Part shown: in pieces, positions 14,138 to 21,585 of the stretch
Layout of the letters: each line of letters begins with the position of its first letter
How positions within the stretch are numbered: the stretch's first letter is position 1
Origin: TMED-70 sp036164085
GTDB taxonomy: Bacteria; Chloroflexota; Dehalococcoidia; Lucifugimonadales; Lucifugimonadaceae
Direction: 5' to 3'
Assembly (NCBI GenBank): GCA_036164085.1
Contig: JAYZJV010000022.1
Coordinates: forward strand, 1 to 21,585
Length of the DNA stretch: 21,585 bases
Program-made: the position numbers and the translations under genes
Notes under the pieces: generated by a model
Databases searched by the model: none
What the model saw: the letters and a program-made list of their open reading frames with translations, nothing else
What the model was told of the DNA's origin: nothing

Positions 14138-15166
14138 TTGCATATTGATTTGAGGTCAGATACCGTAACCAAACCATCACCTGAAATGAGAAAAGCTATG
14201 GCAAATGCTGAAGTAGGAGATGATGTATACGGGGATGATCCTACTGTAAATGCACTTGAAAATAAAGCTGCTGAAATGTTTGGCAAGGATGATGCAGTGT
14301 TCGTTTCTTCAGGAACTCAAGGGAATTTAGTTTCAATTTTATCTCAAGCTACTCGTGGAGATGAAATATTAATTGGAGATATGTGTCATATATTTTCATC
14401 TGAGGGTGGAGGAGTATCAGTTTTAGGAGGGATAGTCATGTATCCGCTTAAAACAAATCAAGATGGGACTATAGATGAAAGTAATATATTGAATGCGGTT
14501 AAACCTGATGATTACCACAAACCAAGAACCAAATTGTTTGCATTTGAAAATACTCATGGAGGATTGAGCGGAAAAGTAATTGATAAAAATGCTTCTGACA
14601 AAATGGCTTTAGCTGCAAAAAAAGCAGGCCTAAAAGTACATTTAGATGGAGCTAGAATATTCAATGCTTCTGTTGCTTTAAATACCCCTGTAGATGAACT
14701 AACTGAACATGTAGACTCTGTTACATTTTGTTTGTCCAAAGGTCTTTCTTGTCCAGTAGGTAGTGTAATTGTTGGAGAAAAAGACCAAATATTAGAAGCA
14801 AGAAGAATAAGAAAACTATTAGGCTCAGCTATGAGACAAGTAGGTGTTTTGGCAGCTTGTGGAATTGTTGCTTTGGATACAATGATTGACAGACTTGATG
14901 AAGATCATGAAAATGCAAGAAAATTAGCTATAGGACTTGCAGAAATAAACAAAATTGATATAAATCCTGACAATATTCATACAAACTTGGTTAGATTTAA
15001 GGTGCCTGAAAATACTGGATTTGAGGTAGCTGAAAAGTTAAAAGATTTAGGAATTTTAATTAACGGTTCATATACTGATCTTAGAATGGTTCCACATTAT
15101 GGTATTAATTCTAAAGATATTGATAATACTATTCAATCAATGGCGAAAGTAATGAACTCCATTTAA
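14138..15166 (+). CDS. ltaE: Low-specificity L-threonine aldolase
   Basis: A PLP-dependent fold type I enzyme that cleaves threonine/allo-threonine to glycine and acetaldehyde, 342 residues from the TTG at 14138. The N-terminus HIDLRSDTVTKPSPEMRKAM is the family hallmark and begins directly after the start codon. GDDVYGDDPTVN, the phosphate-binding SSGTQGN, VHLDGARIFNA (Asp170 pairs with the PLP nitrogen) and FCLSKGLSCPVGS (Lys201 forms the Schiff base) are all present. Length matches the family. It stands alone on its strand between two leftward runs. Its stop interlocks with the rarA stop in a TTAA at 15163-15166. The symbol is by family; substrate preference is not shown by sequence. Confidence 0.94.
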   Translation: MHIDLRSDTVTKPSPEMRKAMANAEVGDDVYGDDPTVNALENKAAEMFGKDDAVFVSSGTQGNLVSILSQATRGDEILIGDMCHIFSSEGGGVSVLGGIVMYPLKTNQDGTIDESNILNAVKPDDYHKPRTKLFAFENTHGGLSGKVIDKNASDKMALAAKKAGLKVHLDGARIFNASVALNTPVDELTEHVDSVTFCLSKGLSCPVGSVIVGEKDQILEARRIRKLLGSAMRQVGVLAACGIVALDTMIDRLDEDHENARKLAIGLAEINKIDINPDNIHTNLVRFKVPENTGFEVAEKLKDLGILINGSYTDLRMVPHYGINSKDIDNTIQSMAKVMNSI

Positions 15167-16479
15167 TCTTCAACCCAAAGTTTTTCAAATCTTTCTTTTA
15201 ATGTTTTTTCTATCCCTCTATCATTTGGAGAATAAAATTTTCTATTAGTAACATTTTTTGGGAAATTATCTTTTTTGATAAATCCATTTTCAGAATTATG
15301 ATCGTAAGTGTATCCTTTTCCTACTTCAAAATCTTTATCTACAGAAGTTTCAGCATTCATTAGATGGTTTGGGACATCAGTAATTGGATTTTTTGAGACT
15401 TCATCATAAGCATAATTTATTGCTTCATATGAAGAGTTACTTTTTTCTGACAAAGACAAATAAATAGTCGCATTAGCTAGAGGAATTCTTCCTTCAGGCA
15501 TTCCTATTTTATTCACAGATTCAAAAGTTGAATTAGCAATTATCATTGCATTTGGATTTGCTAAACCTATATCTTCTGAGGCACTTATAATCAACCTTCT
15601 AGCAATAAATAAAGGATCTTCTCCATTTTTCAACATTCTTGCTAAGTAATATATTGCAGCATCAGGGTCAGACCCTCTTATAGATTTAATAAAAGCCGAA
15701 ATATTGTTATAGTGATTGTCACTTTGTTTATCATATATAGAATTATTTTCTAAAAGTTCATTTATAAGTTCTTTTGAAATGACTTTTGTATTTTTGGAAT
15801 TTTTTGTAGACATTATTGCCAATTCGTATGTATCGATTGCTTTTCTTGCGTCTCCTCCGCAACCATTCAAGATAGTATCCAAAACTTCTTTATCAAATTT
15901 AATTTTTTTCTTTGAAAGAGATTCATGAGGAAAATTTTCTAGCTTTTTTATAATTTTGCTTAAAGATTCCGCATTGTGTGGTTCAAATTTAAATATCTTT
16001 ACTCTAGAAATCAAAGGATTGATTATGGAAAAACCTGGATGTTCAGTAGTTGCACCTATTAAAATGATTATCCCTTCTTCAATCAAAGGTAATAAAGAAT
16101 CCTGTTGGTTTTTAGAGAACCTATGAATTTCATCTAGAAAAAGAATTGTTTTATTTGTATCATTAGTCCTCTCATGCAATATCTCATCAGTTAGCTTTCT
16201 GATATCAGCTAATCCTGAAGAAACAGCAGACAAAGATTTAAAATTTAGGTTTGTAACATTTGAAATTATTTTTGCGAGTGTTGTTTTTCCAGTACCTGGA
16301 GGGCCCCAAAATATCATTGAAGGGATTGTTTTGTTTTCAATCAAGTTACATAATATTTTTCCTTTACCTAAAATGTGTTCTTGTCCTATAAATTCTTCTA
16401 AGGTATTAGGTCTTATTCTTGTAGATAATGGTGAACTTGATAGAAGTTCTTTCCTAGTATTATGTTCAAATAGAGTCAT
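15163..16479 (-). CDS. rarA: Replication-associated recombination protein RarA (MgsA) AAA ATPase
   Basis: An AAA+ ATPase related to clamp loaders and Holliday-junction helicases that acts at stalled replication forks, 438 residues. The Walker A is GPPGTGKT (59-66), the Walker B is ILFLDEIHRF (Asp116, Glu117), and sensor 1 is IGATTEHPGFSIINPLISR. The C-terminal tetramerisation region holds DPDAAIYYLARMLKNGEDP and MPEGRIPLANATIYLSLSEKSNSSY, typical of RarA/WRNIP1/Mgs1. Its ATG lies 14 bp inside the end of selA, so it is probably co-transcribed and coupled with selA, although no functional link between the two is known. Confidence 0.95.
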   Translation of the reverse strand: MTLFEHNTRKELLSSSPLSTRIRPNTLEEFIGQEHILGKGKILCNLIENKTIPSMIFWGPPGTGKTTLAKIISNVTNLNFKSLSAVSSGLADIRKLTDEILHERTNDTNKTILFLDEIHRFSKNQQDSLLPLIEEGIIILIGATTEHPGFSIINPLISRVKIFKFEPHNAESLSKIIKKLENFPHESLSKKKIKFDKEVLDTILNGCGGDARKAIDTYELAIMSTKNSKNTKVISKELINELLENNSIYDKQSDNHYNNISAFIKSIRGSDPDAAIYYLARMLKNGEDPLFIARRLIISASEDIGLANPNAMIIANSTFESVNKIGMPEGRIPLANATIYLSLSEKSNSSYEAINYAYDEVSKNPITDVPNHLMNAETSVDKDFEVGKGYTYDHNSENGFIKKDNFPKNVTNRKFYSPNDRGIEKTLKERFEKLWVED

Positions 16480-17875
16480 TATTAAAAAAATTATTCAAGT
16501 TATCTATTAAATAACTATCATATTCAGGAAAAATAGTCCTTAAATCTAGCATTAACCTTTTGTTTTCGACTTTTCCTAAAATAGGAGTTTTTAGATTTAA
16601 TAAATAATTTTCAAGATTCATTATAGTTTTTTCGTCATTCATACTTATAGCAATACTGTCAATATTAGTTTCAGGAAATGTCCCACCTCCAATCGTTGAA
16701 GAAGTATTACTAATTGAGAAAAACTTTTTAGGTAAATTTTTCATTATATTTTCAGCTCTTTTTTGTAAATCTTTGGTAGAAATATCTATCATTTGCCATG
16801 ATGGAATTGTAATTTTTGGTTCTTTCTTCAAATAATCTTTTAATACTAAATTTAGTATAAACAAGTTTATTTTGTCTATTCTTGATGCTCTAGCTAAAGG
16901 ATTTTTATTTATTTTGTCTATGTAATTTTTTTTACCGACAACAATTCCACATTGAGGTCCGCCTAATAATTTGTCTCCAGAAAATAATGTTATATCTGCT
17001 CCATCGTTTATGCTTTCAAGAATAGTTGGTTCATAGGGTAAATCGAAATCTTCTGAATTTAAAAAATTTCCTGAGCCTATATCATGAATAATAGGGAGAT
17101 TATACTTTTCACCTAGAGCGCTTAATTCTTTGATTTCAACTTCATTTGTAAACCCTTCAATTTTATAATTTGATTTATGGACCTTTAGTATTCCTATAGT
17201 TTTATCAGTTATATTGTCTTCATAATCAGAAATATAAGTTTTATTAGTTGTTCCTATATCTACAATCTTTTGTCCTGACATTTTGATTATTTCAGGGATT
17301 CTAAACCCACCACCAATTTCTATAGATTCAGATCGAGATATTAATATTTCTTTATTCTTTCCAAAAGACCCTAAGCAAACGACCAAGGCCATGGCTCCAT
17401 TATTAAAAACCGTAGATGATTCTGATCCTGTGAGTAACTCTAATAATTCAGAAGTCTTACTACTTCTTATACGTCTTTTTTTGTTTTTGATATCTGATTC
17501 TAAGTCGGAATAATTTGAGACTAAAAGTTCTAATTCTTTAGAAATCTTTTTTGAAATTGGAGCTCTTCCTAAATTGGTATGTAGAATTACTCCTGTACCA
17601 TTTATTACAACTTCTGGTTTTGTATCAATAATGTCTTTTATGTTATTGACGATTTCTTTTACAATTTCTTTCGAAGTAAAGTCTATTTTTTTACTATGAA
17701 GAATCTTTTCTCTAATAGATCTTAATTCTTTATTGATTATTTTTTTTAGTATGTCTGTTCTTAAATTTATTTTCGAAATCTCTCTAGATCTAAGCAGTTC
17801 AGTCATACTAGGAATATTTTTTAATTCCATTTGAAATTTCTTTTTATGATTATTATTACTCTTTTTTTCTATCAT
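16466..17875 (-). CDS. selA: L-seryl-tRNA(Sec) selenium transferase SelA
   Basis: A PLP enzyme that converts seryl-tRNA(Sec) to selenocysteinyl-tRNA(Sec), 469 residues, close to the family norm of about 460. An N-terminal tRNA-binding region (IPSMTELLRS, about 21-30) precedes VINGTGVILHTNLGRAP (90-106), SRSESIEIGGGFRIPEII, DIGTTNKT, HDIGSGN and FSGDKLLGGPQCG with the PLP lysine Lys302. The segment at 155-163 reads TVFNNGAMA where the family usually has a VNNNAAA-like sequence. The first ATG is used; a second Met at residue 16 is also possible. selB, selC and selD are not in the window. It diverges from the AAA ATPase gene across 87 bp. Confidence 0.88.
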   Translation of the reverse strand: MIEKKSNNNHKKKFQMELKNIPSMTELLRSREISKINLRTDILKKIINKELRSIREKILHSKKIDFTSKEIVKEIVNNIKDIIDTKPEVVINGTGVILHTNLGRAPISKKISKELELLVSNYSDLESDIKNKKRRIRSSKTSELLELLTGSESSTVFNNGAMALVVCLGSFGKNKEILISRSESIEIGGGFRIPEIIKMSGQKIVDIGTTNKTYISDYEDNITDKTIGILKVHKSNYKIEGFTNEVEIKELSALGEKYNLPIIHDIGSGNFLNSEDFDLPYEPTILESINDGADITLFSGDKLLGGPQCGIVVGKKNYIDKINKNPLARASRIDKINLFILNLVLKDYLKKEPKITIPSWQMIDISTKDLQKRAENIMKNLPKKFFSISNTSSTIGGGTFPETNIDSIAISMNDEKTIMNLENYLLNLKTPILGKVENKRLMLDLRTIFPEYDSYLIDNLNNFFNNDSI

Positions 17876-17880
17876 AGGAA

Positions 17881-17909
17881 TTGAATGAAAAGAAGAAAGA
17901 GTTTATATT
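17881..17909 (+). promoter_or_regulatory. Candidate promoter of the AAA-NUDIX-NorD-like operon
   Basis: TTGAAT (17881-17886) and TATATT (17904-17909) are spaced by 17 bp in the selA/AAA divergent gap. Transcription would start near 17916, leaving a leader of about 47 bases. On the other strand the gap holds only weak matches that could serve selA (for example TATAAA). Confidence 0.45.
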
Positions 17910-17962
17910 GGTTTAAGCTTTTTATTTAATAGTTACAAAAACCTACAACATTGGAGAAAATA

Positions 17963-18811
17963 ATGGCAACTCAAAGTTACAAGGAAGTTAATGCAGAAGA
18001 GTATATTGTAGAAAAGGAGCCATTCTTCATGGCCACTTCTGATGAAATTGAAGTTTTTGAAGCAGCTTATAACGAAAGAGTTCCAATTCTTCTTAAAGGA
18101 CCAACAGGTACAGGAAAAACAAGATTTGTAGAATACATGTCTTGGAAAATTAATAATAATGAAAAAAAAGCTAAAGATATTCCTTTAGTCACTGTGGCAT
18201 GTCACGAAGATTTGACAGCTAGCGATCTTGTTGGAAGATATTTATTAGATGCTAGTGGTACTAAATGGATTGACGGTCCACTTACTAGAGCTGTGAAATC
18301 AGGAGGTATATGTTATTTAGATGAGGTTGTTGAAGCTAGAAAAGATACTACTGTAATAATTCACCCTTTAACAGATCACAGAAGAACTCTTAATATAGAT
18401 AAATTAGGACAAGTTATCCAAGCAGATGATGGATTCCTATTAGTTGTTTCATACAATCCTGGATATCAAAATGCTGTTAAAGATTTAAAACATTCAACTA
18501 GGCAAAGATTCGTAGCAATTGAATTTGATTTTCCTGATGAAGAAAGAGAAACAAAAATCATTTCACATGAATCAGGAGCAGATGATGGAATTTCAAATCA
18601 ACTGGCTGTTTTGGGACAAAAGATTAGAAATCTTAAAGAGCATGGATTAGAGGAAGGTGCTAGTACTCGATTGCTGATTTATGCTGCAAGATTGATCAAA
18701 CAAGGGATTTCGCCTAAAAGAGCTTGCCAAGTTGCTCTTACATGGGGAATAACGGACGAGGTACAAATTCAGGAAACTGTTGATCAAATAGTTTCTTCAA
18801 TTTTTGAGTAA
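17963..18811 (+). CDS. CbbQ/NorQ-type MoxR AAA ATPase
   Basis: A MoxR-branch AAA+ ATPase of the CbbQ/NirQ/NorQ/GvpN type, 282 residues. The Walker A is GPTGTGKT (46-53), the Walker B is GICYLDEV (Asp120, Glu121), a sensor-1-type Asn165 lies in VVSYNPGYQ, and STRQRF (178-183) supplies arginine-finger candidates. The C-terminal helical domain contains EEGASTRLLIYAARLI. Such ATPases work with a NorD/CbbO partner to load metals into, or remodel, enzymes such as nitric oxide reductase or Rubisco. A NorD-like gene lies two genes downstream. GGAG at 17953-17956 fixes the ATG at 17963 over the in-frame TTG at 17951. The client enzyme is unknown, so no symbol is given. Confidence 0.92.
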   Translation: MATQSYKEVNAEEYIVEKEPFFMATSDEIEVFEAAYNERVPILLKGPTGTGKTRFVEYMSWKINNNEKKAKDIPLVTVACHEDLTASDLVGRYLLDASGTKWIDGPLTRAVKSGGICYLDEVVEARKDTTVIIHPLTDHRRTLNIDKLGQVIQADDGFLLVVSYNPGYQNAVKDLKHSTRQRFVAIEFDFPDEERETKIISHESGADDGISNQLAVLGQKIRNLKEHGLEEGASTRLLIYAARLIKQGISPKRACQVALTWGITDEVQIQETVDQIVSSIFE

Positions 18812-18814
18812 CAA

Positions 18815-19402
18815 TTGAGTCAAGATAAGTATAAAACTTTAAAAGAAATTATAGATGGAAGAATTTCTGATAAAAAAATCTTAAAAGAAAGTAAATTGAT
18901 GGTTGCTGCTGTAAGTATTTTATTTGAAAAAGATAATCCTGATTTTCCGATTTACATGATTAAGAGAGCTGATGAAGGCAAGCATGCTTTAGAATGGGCA
19001 TTTCCAGGAGGTAAAATGGAAAAAACAGATTCTAACCTCAACGATACTGCAATTAGAGAAACAAATGAAGAAATTGGAGCAGATGAAAATGACTTTGAGC
19101 TTTGGGGAGAACTAGACCCAGTTATGACACTTGGAACAGGGTGGGTTATTCAACCCTTTGTAGGAGAAATTTCTAATAACCCTAGTCTGACAAAAAATGA
19201 TGAAGAAGTAGAAGAGATTGCAAAAATTCCATTATTTGATCTTATAAATGAATCAAATTACAGGTACGTATCTTTTACAAGAGATGCTATAAGAGTTGAT
19301 TCTAGGGCTTTTGCATTTCAAAATAAACTTATTTGGGGAGCTTCTGCAAGGATGATAATGCAAATATCAGAACTGTTGAAAAATAAGGTGAAATATGGAT
19401 AA
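18815..19402 (+). CDS. NUDIX hydrolase, CoA pyrophosphatase-like
   Basis: A NUDIX-fold hydrolase, 195 residues. The box is FPGGKMEKTDSNLNDTAIRETNEEIGA (63-89): the RET-EE core with Glu82, Glu85 and Glu86 is intact, while the first acidic residue of the box is Asp72 rather than Glu. The FPGG..D..D arrangement and the following ELDPVMTLGTGWVIQPFVG resemble the CoA pyrophosphatase (NudL/YeaB) branch, but the substrate is not proven. The start is TTG at 18815, 3 bp after the AAA gene stop. The first in-frame ATG (18899) would remove about 28 residues just before the first strand, so the TTG is preferred though not certain. It overlaps the NorD-like gene by 8 bp, placing it firmly inside that operon. 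Confidence 0.85.
   Translation: MSQDKYKTLKEIIDGRISDKKILKESKLMVAAVSILFEKDNPDFPIYMIKRADEGKHALEWAFPGGKMEKTDSNLNDTAIRETNEEIGADENDFELWGELDPVMTLGTGWVIQPFVGEISNNPSLTKNDEEVEEIAKIPLFDLINESNYRYVSFTRDAIRVDSRAFAFQNKLIWGASARMIMQISELLKNKVKYG
19385..19391 (+). promoter_or_regulatory. Ribosome binding site of the NorD-like gene
   Basis: AAGGTGA, of which AGGTGA matches the anti-Shine-Dalgarno complement, lies inside the end of the NUDIX gene, 3 bases before the ATG at 19395. It supports this start and indicates coupled translation. Confidence 0.6.
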
Positions 19403-21585
19403 CATTTCTAAATTTACATCAAGCAAAATCAAGAGATTATTAAAGGCATATCCTGACGATCTATCTAAAAAATATGTTGAATCAAGAGGAATACTTGAAA
19501 CTAAATTACCTGAAGAAGTTCTTTCACAATGGGAAAACATTGGCTTAGAAATAGCTCAATTATCATCGAGATCTTGGGAGCCATCTATATCATATTTTTC
19601 TTCTTCAATTAAAGTTCAACAATATCTTCCTTCTGGACAATTTTTGGGGTGGTGTAAATCTAGTTTCAATTTAGCTAAAGAATCTAATAAAGTTGCAGAA
19701 TATTTTTTAAATGCCAGCCCTCAAGCTATGGTAAGATTACGACCTAGATACATAGAGGATTGGGTAACACGTGTTACAAAACTACACAAAGGCACTTGGA
19801 AATCAACTAATCTGACATGTAAATTGTTTGAATATACCCCAATAATTTTAGAAACATTGAGCTTTGATCAATTCTGCAAACTTTTAGACTTCATGGAACT
19901 TTTATCCAATAGATCTTATGACTTAGCTAATGAAATTCTTGATTCATCAATAGAAATTTTTTCTTTGAATTTTCAAGAAATTGATGAATTGATACATTTG
20001 TCTGTTTTAATTACAGAAAATGAATGGAGAGATATAAAACCTACATATGAAATAATTAGGAATCAGGTTACTAAATTACCTAATGCTCATACAAAAATAA
20101 CTTTTGATATGACTCGAAGATTACACGGTTTAGCAGGACTTAAAATTTCTGCATTTCTACAATTATTGATTAGGACTTTGTCGTTGACTAATAAGAACGA
20201 TAATGACCAAATTTTACAAATGACTCAACAAGTAGTTAATAATGTTCCTGTATCAATTTTGGACTTTTTAAATAATATTCCAAGATTACTTGATACATTA
20301 GATATAGACCAATTATATCAATGGAAATCTCAAGGAATAAGATTGGCCATTGATCAAGATACTAATACAGCTTCTGCTTCTCAATTTTTCAAACTTCAAT
20401 CAAAGGAATCAAAAGATTTAATTGATAAAATTTCTTCAAGTGTAGAATTGTCTAGAATTAAAGATTTAATGAAGTTGTATTGTACCGCTCTTTCTGGAGA
20501 AGATGTTTTAGTTTCAGGCTCAAAAAATATTACAGAAAAAAATATAGGCTGGGGAGAATCTGATCTTGCTACTTCAGATGGTAAAACGATTTATTTGCCT
20601 GATGTAATTAAAAGATATAACAAGAAAGAAGAAAATTTTAATTTTTATAAGGTTCTTGCTTCTCATCAACAAGCTCTTACAGAGTATGGAAGTTATAAAT
20701 ATGATTATAAATTAGAACCTATAAATACAAAATCAAAAGCAATTTTTAAGGCTCTTCTTGATCAAGTTAACGAATCAGATGAAGAGCATGCTACAAGAAT
20801 TGCAAGGATACTTAGAGGCTCTTCCCCGTTTAAACATGACCCAAAATTAGCAGATGACATTTTTAGTATTGTTGAGGAATACAGAGTAGATCAATTGATT
20901 TTAAAAAAGTATCCTGGATTGAGAAAGTTTTATACTAAGGTTCAATTAGAAGAACTAAATAATCGAAAAAACAAAGAAGAAACAAATAAAAAAAGAAGAG
21001 AAGTATTTATTGAAAAAGTATTACGTTTTACTTTAGGTGATAAAGATAGACATGTTCCCAAAGGAACAAAATCTAAATTTGAAGATATCGTCAGATTTTT
21101 ATTAACGCTTTCAAGAATTTCAGATAATAAAATCAAAACTGTAGAAGATTCTATGGCAGTATCTTTTAGGTTGTTTTCATTGATTAGGGATATAGATAAT
21201 AATGAAATTGATTCCAATGAGGAAGAAGAAGAAGCAGACGAAATAAAAGACGAAGAATTAGATGATACAGAAGATCAATTTGAGGATGAACAGATTGTAA
21301 ATGATATGATTTCATATTTTTCAGGAGGGGAAGGTGAGTCTGAACCTGGAGATGCATCTGAAGAAAGCTCAATAAACCCACCTGATGAAGGAGATTATCA
21401 ATCTCCAGATCCTGTTGAATACCAAGGAGATTTTAAGCCAGAATTAGGTCAACTACTAACAGAGATGTTAACTGTTAGTGGAGATGAAATGCAGGGTGAA
21501 GGAGAAGAAATGGAAGGATTGACTCAAGAACAAATAGAAGAATTAGTTCAGAATTCTCCAGATTTAGAAACAAAAGAGTCAGATG
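19395..21585 (+). CDS. NorD/CbbO-like protein, partial (cut at window end)
   Basis: An open frame of 730 codons with no stop to the window edge, checked codon by codon. The first ~370 residues are mostly helical. Around residues 340-410 it matches the NorD/CbbO pattern: a segment ending FFKLQSKES, then LMKLYCTALSGEDVLV, GWGESDLATSDGKTIYLPDV and FNFYKVLASHQQALTEYGSY. A very acidic stretch follows (about 605-640, for example NEEEEEADE), then a Gly/Glu/Pro-rich linker, as in NorD-type proteins before the C-terminal von Willebrand A domain. That domain and its metal-binding motif would lie beyond the window and are not seen. Together with the AAA gene it should form a MoxR/VWA activation pair. 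The start ATG overlaps the NUDIX gene end by 8 bp. Confidence 0.85.
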   Translation, partial: MDNISKFTSSKIKRLLKAYPDDLSKKYVESRGILETKLPEEVLSQWENIGLEIAQLSSRSWEPSISYFSSSIKVQQYLPSGQFLGWCKSSFNLAKESNKVAEYFLNASPQAMVRLRPRYIEDWVTRVTKLHKGTWKSTNLTCKLFEYTPIILETLSFDQFCKLLDFMELLSNRSYDLANEILDSSIEIFSLNFQEIDELIHLSVLITENEWRDIKPTYEIIRNQVTKLPNAHTKITFDMTRRLHGLAGLKISAFLQLLIRTLSLTNKNDNDQILQMTQQVVNNVPVSILDFLNNIPRLLDTLDIDQLYQWKSQGIRLAIDQDTNTASASQFFKLQSKESKDLIDKISSSVELSRIKDLMKLYCTALSGEDVLVSGSKNITEKNIGWGESDLATSDGKTIYLPDVIKRYNKKEENFNFYKVLASHQQALTEYGSYKYDYKLEPINTKSKAIFKALLDQVNESDEEHATRIARILRGSSPFKHDPKLADDIFSIVEEYRVDQLILKKYPGLRKFYTKVQLEELNNRKNKEETNKKRREVFIEKVLRFTLGDKDRHVPKGTKSKFEDIVRFLLTLSRISDNKIKTVEDSMAVSFRLFSLIRDIDNNEIDSNEEEEEADEIKDEELDDTEDQFEDEQIVNDMISYFSGGEGESEPGDASEESSINPPDEGDYQSPDPVEYQGDFKPELGQLLTEMLTVSGDEMQGEGEEMEGLTQEQIEELVQNSPDLETKESD

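Noticed and set aside
17951..17962. AAA ATPase start at the TTG of 17951
   Set aside because: It overlaps the GGAG ribosome binding site of the ATG at 17963.
20942..21381. Two minus-strand open frames opposite the acidic part of the NorD-like gene
   Set aside because: They are low-complexity Leu/Ser-rich mirror images of the Glu/Asp-rich coding strand, with no start signals.
1..21585. CRISPR arrays, insertion sequences, prophage or toxin-antitoxin genes
   Set aside because: No direct repeat arrays, transposases, integrases or recognisable toxin pairs were found on either strand.

Overview
The window is gene-dense, strongly AT-rich bacterial chromosome with housekeeping content. It holds 22 protein genes and one tRNA. 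Most neighbours abut or overlap by a few bases, and no gap reaches 100 bp. No insertion sequence, prophage, CRISPR array, rRNA or plasmid feature was seen. The compactness, AT bias and simple biosynthetic content suggest a streamlined free-living, perhaps marine, bacterium. The MiaB wording (NTCVVRQSAED), the long NadA and the LspA/RluD/GltX style recall low-GC Chloroflexota such as Dehalococcoidia/SAR202. That placement is from memory of family resemblance and has not been searched.

Layout by strand. (1) 34-3700, minus, read right to left: moaD-moaE (molybdopterin synthase), rpsP (S16), khpA (KH RNA-binding protein), yebC, then an ABC exporter ATPase and permease. (2) 3764-7333, plus: tRNA-Ser(GCU), miaB 14 bp behind it, then nadA and nadC for NAD synthesis. 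(3) 7330-14104, minus, read right to left: lspA, an RluD-type pseudouridine synthase, gltX, rpsU, purQ, purL, a cysteine-less FmdB-like small protein and dtd, a closely packed eight-gene run. (4) 14138-15166, plus: low-specificity threonine aldolase. (5) 15163-17875, minus: selA and the AAA ATPase rarA/mgsA. (6) 17963 to the right edge, plus: a CbbQ/NorQ-type MoxR AAA ATPase, a NUDIX hydrolase and a large NorD/CbbO-like protein cut by the window end.

Functional themes. Translation and tRNA quality dominate (rpsP, rpsU, yebC, miaB, gltX, dtd, pseudouridine synthase, tRNA-Ser, selA). Molybdopterin synthase plus SelA suggests molybdenum and selenocysteine enzymes encoded elsewhere. The right-hand AAA/NUDIX/NorD-like set looks like a chaperone pair that activates a metalloenzyme or another large complex, with a nucleotide hydrolase inserted between the two partners. 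Its client is not in view.

The items most worth a second look are: MoaD ending Gly-Gly-Glu-Lys instead of Gly-Gly; nadC, whose conserved N-terminus has no ATG, GTG or TTG start; the cysteine-free FmdB-like protein with a lysine-rich tail; the NUDIX gene inside the AAA/NorD-like pair; and convergent gene pairs whose stop codons interlock in one TTAA. Nothing here can be called a clearly new system from sequence reading alone.
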